Source: CAYHIN01 sp964356705
Lineage (GTDB): Bacteria; Patescibacteriota; Microgenomatia; CAZETR01; Amesbacteraceae
Assembly (NCBI GenBank): GCA_964356705.1
Contig: CAYHIN010000031.1
Coordinates: forward strand, 1-9,538
Direction of reading: 5' to 3'
Length of the DNA stretch: 9,538 bases
This document shows positions 1 through 4,878 of the stretch, one piece after another. Positions within the stretch are counted from its first letter, which is position 1. Each line of letters starts with the position of its first letter. The position numbers and the translations under genes were made by a program. A model generated the notes under the pieces. The model made no database searches. It was not told the DNA's origin and was given only the letters and a program-made list of their open reading frames with translations.

Positions 1-870
1 GATAAAGTGCTTCTCAAAATCTCCATGGATCACTCCGGCCGCCTGCGGAGCCGTCATGCCTTTTTTGATCGTCCAAGCCCGAGCTTCTTTCTCACCAGCT
101 GTCAGAAACGTCTGCAGTCCCAAGATCTCAAACGCTCTCTGGACCAGTCTTTCCAACCCACTCTTATCTATCCCCAGATCAGCCAAATAAGCCCCTTGGT
201 CTTCCTCACCCATTTCCGCCAGTTCCGCCTCAGTCTTCGCACAGATTGCGATCACCCGATCAGGATCTAGTCCAAATTCCCCTGCATACTTTTTTTCCAG
301 ATCCTCAGCATTTTTTAGATCAGTCTCATCGACATTTAGAACCACAATTACCGGCTTATCAGAAAGAAGTGGTAGTGCCTCCTCCACCTGCTTCTTTTTC
401 ATCTCTCGTCTTTCTTTTGTTTCCAGATCAGCCAGATCCAATTCAGTTTTTATCGTCTCAAAATCAGATTTCGGGTCAACTGATCCTTCGCGGATGATGT
501 TTGAGTCAGCAAAATTGCGCACCACATGACAGATCGCATCTACTTGCCTGATGTGAGACAGAAACTTATTCCCCAGTCCTGCTCCCTCACTTGCCCCCTT
601 GACCAGTCCCGCAATATCCACAAATTTCACAATCGCCGGCACGATCGGCGGCAACCCCCCTGTCATCCTGAACCGAAGTGAAGGATCCAGACTTATTGTG
701 CTTGCCAATTTCGCCAGTCTCTCATCTGGCACAGGCACCGTCCCCACATTGGGTTCAATGGTGGCAAATGGATAGTTAGCAGCCAGTGCCGCTTGTTTTT
801 TGAGCAGCGCATTAAAAAGCGTGCTCTTCCCCACATTTGGTAATCCCACAATCCCAATTTCTAGTCCCAT
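1..870 (-). CDS. ychF: Ribosome-binding ATPase YchF (Obg/TRAFAC family), C-terminus missing
   Basis: This is a P-loop NTPase of the Obg-related YchF family. The family hydrolyses ATP, binds the 70S ribosome and is linked to stress responses. The minus-strand frame starts at the ATG at 870 and stays open for 290 codons to the window edge. It shows the Walker A loop GLPNVGKST (residues 9-17), the switch region DIAGLVKGAS (85-94), and NVDE (179-182), which replaces the GTPase NKxD motif and is the family's mark of ATP use. A helical insert around 150-170 is followed by the start of the TGS domain (LTAGEKEARAWTIKKG, about 245-262). The last 70 or so residues lie outside the window. Residues 61-70 (LDPSLRFRMT) are absent from the E. 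coli protein and are encoded exactly by a repeat fragment at 661-690. No Shine-Dalgarno site is visible. The family call is near certain. Confidence 0.97.
   Translation of the reverse strand, partial: MGLEIGIVGLPNVGKSTLFNALLKKQAALAANYPFATIEPNVGTVPVPDERLAKLASTISLDPSLRFRMTGGLPPIVPAIVKFVDIAGLVKGASEGAGLGNKFLSHIRQVDAICHVVRNFADSNIIREGSVDPKSDFETIKTELDLADLETKERREMKKKQVEEALPLLSDKPVIVVLNVDETDLKNAEDLEKKYAGEFGLDPDRVIAICAKTEAELAEMGEEDQGAYLADLGIDKSGLERLVQRAFEILGLQTFLTAGEKEARAWTIKKGMTAPQAAGVIHGDFEKHFI
661..690 (-). repeat. Solo half-copy of a small palindromic repeat inside ychF
   Basis: This 30-bp unit matches one half of the larger element in dus (5652-5681) at 24 of 30 positions by hand alignment. It has the same ends: TGTCATCCTGA on the plus strand at one end and AAGGATCCAG at the other. 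It spans exactly ten ychF codons (residues 61-70) and keeps the frame. It lies between the 'DERLAKLAS' region and switch II, a surface stretch of variable length in the family. The shared bases are read in a different frame here than in dus, so the similarity is at the DNA level. Insertion is inferred from comparison with known YchF sequences. Confidence 0.75.
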
Positions 871-878
871 AGTATATC

Positions 879-906
879 TTGACAAGTACTGGCATTTGAG
901 TATAAT
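879..906 (+). promoter_or_regulatory. Consensus sigma-70-type promoter
   Basis: A perfect TTGACA (879-884) and a perfect TATAAT (901-906) are separated by 16 bp. Transcription would begin near 912-914 on the plus strand. No plus-strand gene follows; an intrinsic terminator begins about 10 bases later. The -10 box overlaps a TATACT on the opposite strand (904-899) that may serve ychF. Confidence 0.6.
899..904 (-). promoter_or_regulatory. Possible -10 box for ychF
   Basis: TATACT read on the minus strand lies 28 bases upstream of the ychF ATG. I see no good -35 at 16-18 bp. It overlaps the -10 of the plus-strand promoter, so the two polymerases could not bind together. Weak call based on one hexamer. 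Confidence 0.3.
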
Positions 907-912
907 AAACTT

Positions 913-955
913 ACTAAACATGAAGCGGATATCTCGTATGTCCGCTTCTTTTTTT
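913..955 (+). ncRNA. Candidate very short transcript (promoter to terminator, about 43 nt)
   Basis: The segment between the predicted start of the consensus promoter and the end of the terminator T-run would be transcribed as an RNA that is almost entirely the terminator hairpin with a leader of about 10 nt. It also contains a 14-codon ATG frame (920-964, MKRISRMSASFFVH) without a ribosome-binding site, which runs past the terminator and is probably chance. The segment could be a small RNA, an interference device for ychF, or non-functional. There is no sequence match to any known RNA family that I recognise. Confidence 0.3.
922..955 (+). terminator. Rho-independent terminator
   Basis: GAAGCGGA (922-929) pairs perfectly with TCCGCTTC (941-948). 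Three further pairs (one G-U) close a loop of about 5 nt, and seven T residues follow (949-955). The T-run fixes the direction as plus strand. On the minus strand the hairpin has no T-run, so it would not obviously stop readthrough from the NYN gene into ychF. Confidence 0.7.
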
Positions 956-960
956 GTCCA

Positions 961-1587
961 TTAGTCCTCATATTTAAGCTCTTTTTCCAATCGCACAAAA
1001 TCTCTAAACTTGTCACCAGCAAACCGCCTAATTTCTCTTGCAGTTCTCTCTCCCCTAGCCAACACGATTACCTCTTTCCCTATTTCTTTCAGGTATTTAA
1101 GAACCGGTAAAAAGTCTCCATCTCCAGAAAGAAATACAACTCTGTCGAAATTATCCCTCTCCTTCATCAAATAAAAGGCCATTTCCACATCACAATTTGC
1201 CTTTCTCTCAGTCCTACCGTCCCCACTATGATATAACTTCACCGGTTTCAGAAACATCCTATAGCCGAATTTATTTAGCTTCAAATAGAACTTGATTCTA
1301 CCTAGATGTTTAGATATCAAAAGAAGCTTAGCCTCATCCAAGTTTTTCCCTTCCTTTTTTATATACTCAACAAGCTTATTTTCCAATTCTTTCACATCCA
1401 CTGTTTCGTTTTTCAAATAATCATACTGGTAGCCATGAGTCTCTACACCACCAAAATAATAAGTCTCAGACACCCCATACTTACTACCCAGGTATTTAAT
1501 CAACTTTGAGTAATCTATTTTCCATCCCAAACTCTTCTCCCCACCGTAAAAGAGGTTCGAGGCATCAATAAAGGCATATGTTTTCAT
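961..1587 (-). CDS. NYN-domain (PIN-like, LabA/DUF88) nuclease
   Basis: This 208-residue protein is essentially one NYN domain, the PIN-like fold of metal-dependent RNases related to LabA/DUF88 proteins. The acidic metal-binding set is visible: D8 and N11 in FIDASN, D133 in KANCDVEMAFYLM, and D156/D158 in FLSGDGDFLPVLKYL, followed by the usual strand-helix repeat. All catalytic positions appear intact, so it is probably an active RNase, though its substrate is unknown. It begins 15 bp after the stop of the ParB-like gene on the same strand, which suggests a two-gene operon. No Shine-Dalgarno site is seen. An extended -10-like sequence lies 6 nt before the ATG, so it may also have its own leaderless transcript. 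Base composition is AT-rich compared with ychF. The fold is confident; the biological role is not. Confidence 0.9.
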   Translation of the reverse strand: MKTYAFIDASNLFYGGEKSLGWKIDYSKLIKYLGSKYGVSETYYFGGVETHGYQYDYLKNETVDVKELENKLVEYIKKEGKNLDEAKLLLISKHLGRIKFYLKLNKFGYRMFLKPVKLYHSGDGRTERKANCDVEMAFYLMKERDNFDRVVFLSGDGDFLPVLKYLKEIGKEVIVLARGERTAREIRRFAGDKFRDFVRLEKELKYED

Positions 1588-1593
1588 GATCAG

Positions 1594-1602
1594 ATTTTAT
1601 CA
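1594..1602 (-). promoter_or_regulatory. Extended -10-like box just before the NYN gene
   Basis: TGATAAAAT on the minus strand fits TG-N-TAAAAT and ends 6 nt before the ATG at 1587, the spacing expected for a leaderless mRNA. It overlaps the tandem stop codons TAG-TGA-TAA that end the ParB-like gene, so the match could partly reflect those stops. Confidence 0.35.
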
Positions 1603-2217
1603 CTACTTCCTTCCATAATCTGCCCAACTACCAATTAAATTTGAGTCAAATATAGAGCTCAAAGGCCTCATAAAACTATATTTTGGCTCTCTTCTGTATC
1701 TCTTTTTTATAGATGGCAACTCATCGATTAGTTTCAGTTCTTCCCATGAATTCGGATGAGCATATGGCAAATAACGTCGATCACAATTAACGTTTTTTAT
1801 TAATATACATTTAATTTTTATACCCAGCTCAGCAGACAACAAGAATCTATGCACTCCATCTTGTAACACACTTACTATCTCTCCACTCTCTTCTGGGTAG
1901 CTCTCTACAAACGGAGGCACTAAACCAAACACCTTTTCCCCATCCTTAATATACGCAATCCCCGGCAATCTAAATAGGTCCAATCCCAATTCTCTCAGTA
2001 AACGCTCCCTGTATTCTCTTTGAAATTCTAAACGTGATTTCAGAGCATAATAACTACAAGGGAGTAAATCCTGCATTGTTAAATCAGCCAAACCAATTTC
2101 GGCATTCTGATATTCAAACAGGTCTAGATCTCCAGACAATTCTAATTTTGCGTTCTTAAGTCTATTAAACCCCAGGTCGAAGTCTTCAATATTAATCAAT
2201 TTTAACTGATCTCTCAT
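1603..2217 (-). CDS. ParB/sulfiredoxin-like (DGxHR) protein
   Basis: This is a 204-residue protein. The clearest signature is residues 115-141, where VSVLQDGVHRFLLSAELGIK matches the ParB N-terminal nuclease-like pattern 'DGxHR...A...LG' followed by a strand; D120, G121, H123 and R124 are present. A motif PYAHPNSWEELKLIDELP (151-168) and a basic stretch KKRYRR (171-176) follow. I know similar combinations only from uncharacterised ParB-like proteins. There is no helix-turn-helix centromere-binding region as in true chromosomal ParB, so a segregation role is unlikely. ParB-like folds can be NTPases, nucleases or DNA-binding modules. Start choice is supported by AAGGAG 12 nt upstream. It is the first gene of a pair with the NYN nuclease 15 bp downstream and ends in three consecutive in-frame stops (TAG TGA TAA). 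Confidence 0.7.
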   Translation of the reverse strand: MRDQLKLINIEDFDLGFNRLKNAKLELSGDLDLFEYQNAEIGLADLTMQDLLPCSYYALKSRLEFQREYRERLLRELGLDLFRLPGIAYIKDGEKVFGLVPPFVESYPEESGEIVSVLQDGVHRFLLSAELGIKIKCILIKNVNCDRRYLPYAHPNSWEELKLIDELPSIKKRYRREPKYSFMRPLSSIFDSNLIGSWADYGRK

Positions 2218-2229
2218 GTTTCAATTTTA

Positions 2230-2235
2230 CTCCTT
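2230..2235 (-). promoter_or_regulatory. Shine-Dalgarno site of the ParB-like gene
   Basis: AAGGAG on the minus strand lies 12 nt before the ATG at 2217. The spacing is longer than the usual 5-9 nt, but no closer start codon exists in frame. It is one of only two clear Shine-Dalgarno sites in the window. Confidence 0.6.
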
Positions 2236-2445
2236 ATAGACTTTAGCCTTTGAGCCTGTGTGTTTCTCTTCAGATTGTCTCTTTTGGCAATTATTCTTTC
2301 TTTCCGAGGCCTTGGAAGTGTGAAGTTGAGTCTAAATTTAAAAAGTGGGACGGCGGAATCAGAGTTCCTATTTCCATACACGGATTTTATCATCGAACCC
2401 GTCTCTTTTTCTGTTCCAGAATTATGCTTCTAAATCAACTTGAAG

Positions 2446-2451
2446 TAGAAT
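2446..2451 (+). promoter_or_regulatory. -10-like box just before the sulfotransferase gene
   Basis: TAGAAT ends 6 nt before the ATG at 2458. No Shine-Dalgarno site is present and no convincing -35 is seen at 16-18 bp. The spacing would give a leaderless mRNA. The TAG of this box is also the in-frame stop just upstream of the gene, which rules out a longer start. Confidence 0.35.
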
Positions 2452-2457
2452 CTGCCC

Positions 2458-3255
2458 ATGAATATCCACGAAGAGGCCAAAATCGTGAGTGTCCACATCG
2501 AGAAGACTGCCGGAACTTCCTTACAAAAGTTACTATGTGATCTGTTCGAACCTAGTCAGATACTGATATATAGTACATACACTGACAGTGTGTTAAGGGC
2601 TTCGAATTCACTTTCACAAAAAAGAACTAGCCAAAGTGGCGATATGTTACGGCAATTCTTGTCTAAAAATCACCTTTCACCCCTTGTTCATCAAATCGCT
2701 CTTTTGATGATGAGGGTGAACAGACATAAGTTTTCTTCAGCCGACTTACCAAATGGTTGGACCGCGATTCATGGACATTTCAAAGCTGACAAATTTGATG
2801 CTAGTATTCCAAATCCTACCTACATAACAATCTTGCGAGATCCTTTAGCGAGAATGATTTCTCATTACAAATACTGGAAATCCTCAGAAGGAATAATTAA
2901 TCACCGAGTAAGAATACCCTACTCAAGATCGATGGGTTTTGTCGATTTCGCTTTTCATCCAATGAACACCAACTATCAAACTCAAGCGCTTGCCAATAAG
3001 CCATTGGAAAATTTCTCGTTACTCGGCACCACTGAGAACTATGGCTTATTTGCGATTCAACTTGCATATTTGGCCAAAAAAATGGGTTACTCCCAAAAAG
3101 TTGAAATAAACACACCTCATCTTAATCGATCTCCACAAAGATCAGATGATGGACAGTTTGTCTTTAATCAGAAATTCTTATCCCAATTCCAAGCTCATCA
3201 CACCCAGGACTATGAAAACTATCTTAAGGTGGCCGAATTAACTACCCATCTCTAA
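2458..3255 (+). CDS. Sulfotransferase (Sulfotransfer_2-like, PAPS-dependent)
   Basis: This 265-residue protein should transfer sulfate from PAPS to an acceptor, probably a sugar or surface glycan. The 5'-phosphosulfate loop is VHIEKTAGTSL (12-22), close to the 'HIPKTGGTS' form of carbohydrate sulfotransferases. The HGHF motif (105-108) corresponds to the region with the catalytic base in the 2-O-sulfotransferase group. The 3'-phosphate-binding motif is LRDPLARMISHYKYW (126-140), with R127 and S135 in the expected places. No signal peptide or membrane segment is seen, so it acts in the cytoplasm or is soluble. The ATG at 2458 is forced by an in-frame TAG at 2446. It is convergent with a small minus-strand gene 15 bp away. 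Codons are AT-rich like the nuclease pair to its left, which suggests the three arrived together or each by transfer. The acceptor cannot be read from the sequence. Confidence 0.85.
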   Translation: MNIHEEAKIVSVHIEKTAGTSLQKLLCDLFEPSQILIYSTYTDSVLRASNSLSQKRTSQSGDMLRQFLSKNHLSPLVHQIALLMMRVNRHKFSSADLPNGWTAIHGHFKADKFDASIPNPTYITILRDPLARMISHYKYWKSSEGIINHRVRIPYSRSMGFVDFAFHPMNTNYQTQALANKPLENFSLLGTTENYGLFAIQLAYLAKKMGYSQKVEINTPHLNRSPQRSDDGQFVFNQKFLSQFQAHHTQDYENYLKVAELTTHL

Positions 3256-3270
3256 TACACCATTCGAATC

Positions 3271-3471
3271 TCACGTAGAAATCGCCAGTTGCATACCCAA
3301 TTTATTGATTCTAATTGTTAGACTTTTTAACATTCCGCTCATTTTATTTTCCAAATCGTCGATCCTAAATGAAAGTTTAGTGTCCAACTTATCGATTTTA
3401 TTCACCAACTCCTGCTTCATAGCAGTTTGACCATTCATTATCGCCCGCAGCATTTTTGTATTCTCATCCAT
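3271..3471 (-). CDS. Small coiled-coil protein, function unknown
   Basis: This 66-residue protein is nearly all predicted helix. Hydrophobic residues repeat every three or four positions through LVNKIDKLDTKLSFRIDDLENKMSGMLKSLTIRINKL (22-58), the pattern of a parallel or antiparallel coiled coil. It has no signal peptide, cysteine or catalytic motif. Short proteins that open with 'MDxxTK' and continue as a coiled coil occur as uncharacterised genes in CPR genomes, which supports it being real. A TATACT box lies 7 nt before the ATG and no Shine-Dalgarno site is seen. It is divergent from the C39-like gene with only 28 bp between start codons. It could be a scaffolding or regulatory oligomer, but I cannot assign a function. 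Confidence 0.6.
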   Translation of the reverse strand: MDENTKMLRAIMNGQTAMKQELVNKIDKLDTKLSFRIDDLENKMSGMLKSLTIRINKLGMQLAIST

Positions 3472-3478
3472 AAATCAA

Positions 3479-3484
3479 AGTATA
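3479..3484 (-). promoter_or_regulatory. -10-like box in the 28-bp divergent gap
   Basis: TATACT on the minus strand is 7 nt before the ATG of the coiled-coil gene. The same GTATAC core reads TATACA on the plus strand towards the C39-like gene, so the two divergent promoters would share bases. No -35 boxes are convincing. Confidence 0.35.
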
Positions 3485-3499
3485 CAATAAGTTACATCA

Positions 3500-4213
3500 A
3501 TGAAATTCTCCATAATAATTATTGCTGCAGTCCTAGTATGGACTGCTTACGCTTTTCGCTCCAATCAAGAAATTCCTCCAGTAATCATTCCAACTCCAAT
3601 CTCCTCTCCCTCGCCCACCCAAATCCCAAAATCAGTAATCAACACAGTTCCTTTTGTTGCCCAAGCTCCATTTGGCGACTGGAATGATTTGCGCCAGCAA
3701 GAGGCATGTGAAGAAGCCTCCGCGCTCATGGCCATGCTCTGGGTCCGAGGAGATACTACAATAAACACATTCGCAGCTCTAGATGAGATCTTGGCCGATT
3801 CCACCTATCAAGAACAACTCTTCGATATCTACCACGATACTTCTGCCAAAGACACCATCGAGCGCATCTTTCACGGGTATTATCAGTATCAAAACGTAGA
3901 ACTGAAAAATGACGTGTTAGTAGGAGACATCATTTCTGAGCTAAATGCAGGGCATCTAGTCTTGGCCCCTACCAACGGCCAAGCTCTTAGCAATCCCTAC
4001 TACACAGCCCCCGGTCCCGAGCGTCACATGATCGTCATTCACGGCTACGACATAGACTCAAACGAATTTGTTACAAACGATCCCGGCACCCGCTTTGGCC
4101 ACAATTATCGTTACGATGCTGACCTTTTCTGGCGCGCCATCCGCGACTATCCCACAGGTTACAATCTTCCCATCACAGGGTCAGAAAAAAACGTCATCGT
4201 CGTCAAGAAATAA
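3500..4213 (+). CDS. Exported C39-like (papain-fold) cysteine peptidase
   Basis: This is a 237-residue protein with a short N-terminal hydrophobic segment (residues 3-19, FSIIIIAAVLVWTAYAF) that acts as a signal peptide or anchor. A Pro/Ser/Thr-rich linker (25-45) comes next, then a peptidase C39_2-type domain. The domain opens with VPFVAQAPFGDW (50-61), where Q55 may be the oxyanion-hole glutamine. The nucleophile is C70 in QQEACEEASALM, the likely catalytic histidine is H176 in ERHMIVIHGYD, and the third residue is N193 or D194 in VTNDPG. The full triad is present, so activity is expected, probably on peptides or cell-wall cross-links outside the membrane. It is not the bacteriocin-exporter form, since no ABC transporter domain is present. 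It is convergent with the LytR_C gene, with 5 bp between stop codons. Start: only this ATG places the hydrophobic segment at the N-terminus; no Shine-Dalgarno site is seen. Confidence 0.88.
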   Translation: MKFSIIIIAAVLVWTAYAFRSNQEIPPVIIPTPISSPSPTQIPKSVINTVPFVAQAPFGDWNDLRQQEACEEASALMAMLWVRGDTTINTFAALDEILADSTYQEQLFDIYHDTSAKDTIERIFHGYYQYQNVELKNDVLVGDIISELNAGHLVLAPTNGQALSNPYYTAPGPERHMIVIHGYDIDSNEFVTNDPGTRFGHNYRYDADLFWRAIRDYPTGYNLPITGSEKNVIVVKK

Positions 4214-4218
4214 ACTTC

Positions 4219-4863
4219 TTACTCACTTCCCACCACCACGACTACCAGTGCCACTGAACTATCATAGTCACTCTTGATCTCAGAATTCACACTGTACTCA
4301 CCCTTCAAATCAGCGGCCACTTGTTCCCCCATCTTTTTATCATCTCCATTTATATATACTTCAGATGGACCATCCACGTCTTTTGTCGCGTTCCCTGTCC
4401 TTTGGATCTTATAACCTAGCTTTTCCAAATAGTCAGCCATCTTGCTCGCAGCTCCCGTCTTTCCAGAGCCATTCAGAACCGCGACCGATATTTCCGACCT
4501 CTCAATAGGCTTTGTCGTAGGACTTGGCGCCACAGTTGCAGTAGGTGCTGTCTCCTCTTGCTTCACAGCTAGGTTCACAGACGTCAGATCTTTATTGCCA
4601 TACATTTTTACTCCTGCTATTCCTACTACTACTCCTACTACAAAAGCAGCCAACACTCCCAAAATCAGCCCCAGATTGGCAAAGGGGTTTGATTTTGCAT
4701 CTAAATCTAGCATCACAGGTACTTTCGGTTCCATGATCTTAGGCTCGACAAACGTTTCCACTGGTCCAGCCGGAGCCACAACCTCCGGTGTCACTTCAGG
4801 CGCACTCACCTCTTCCACTACCCAAGCGGGTTTCTCATCAGTCTTTTTTGCTCGGGCAGGCAT
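4219..4863 (-). CDS. Membrane-anchored LytR_C-domain protein
   Basis: This is a 214-residue single-pass membrane protein. A Pro/Glu/Val-rich cytoplasmic tail (1-60) is followed by one transmembrane helix (63-86, NLGLILGVLAAFVVGVVVGIAGV), a Thr/Pro linker (100-121), and a C-terminal LytR_C domain (125-212) with the family motif VAVLNGSGKTGAASKMADYLEKLGY. In Firmicutes and Actinobacteria this domain usually follows an LCP catalytic domain that attaches polymers to the cell wall. Here the LCP domain is absent, so the protein may bind the wall or a partner instead. The start follows the dus stop by 12 bp, and a -10-like TACACT sits 6 nt before the ATG. A GTA/GTT-rich tract encodes the valine-rich helix. 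The architecture is confident; the role is not. Confidence 0.85.
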   Translation of the reverse strand: MPARAKKTDEKPAWVVEEVSAPEVTPEVVAPAGPVETFVEPKIMEPKVPVMLDLDAKSNPFANLGLILGVLAAFVVGVVVGIAGVKMYGNKDLTSVNLAVKQEETAPTATVAPSPTTKPIERSEISVAVLNGSGKTGAASKMADYLEKLGYKIQRTGNATKDVDGPSEVYINGDDKKMGEQVAADLKGEYSVNSEIKSDYDSSVALVVVVVGSE

Positions 4864-4869
4864 ATATTT

Positions 4870-4878
4870 AGTGTATCA
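4870..4878 (-). promoter_or_regulatory. Extended -10-like box before the LytR_C gene
   Basis: TGATACACT on the minus strand fits TG-N-TACACT and ends 6 nt before the ATG at 4863. Its TGA is the stop codon of dus (4876-4878). The gene may be read from dus, from its own leaderless start, or both. Confidence 0.35.

Larger units (their letters stand above)
2218..2457. other. Divergent intergenic region, 240 bp
   Basis: This separates the minus-strand ParB-like gene from the plus-strand sulfotransferase and is the longest gene-free stretch in the window. It should hold both promoters. Beyond the AAGGAG site (2230-2235) and a TAGAAT box (2446-2451) I see no terminator, tRNA or repeat. An open frame crossing it (2250-2540) has no family resemblance and overlaps the sulfotransferase. 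Confidence 0.5.

Noticed and set aside
246..497. Plus-strand open frame opposite ychF
   Set aside because: It is fully antisense to conserved YchF codons and its protein is low-complexity Pro/Gln/Ser without a recognisable pattern.
2370..2415. tRNA T-arm-like sequence (GGTTCGA on the minus strand)
   Set aside because: The flanking bases do not form a T-stem, and no acceptor, D or anticodon stem could be built on either strand.
2250..2540. Plus-strand open frame of 96 codons across the divergent intergenic region
   Set aside because: It overlaps the well-supported sulfotransferase by 83 bases, shows no family resemblance and has no ribosome-binding site.
4610..4660. Microsatellite of CTACTA-type triplets
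   Set aside because: It encodes the valine-rich transmembrane helix of the LytR_C protein, which explains the repetition.
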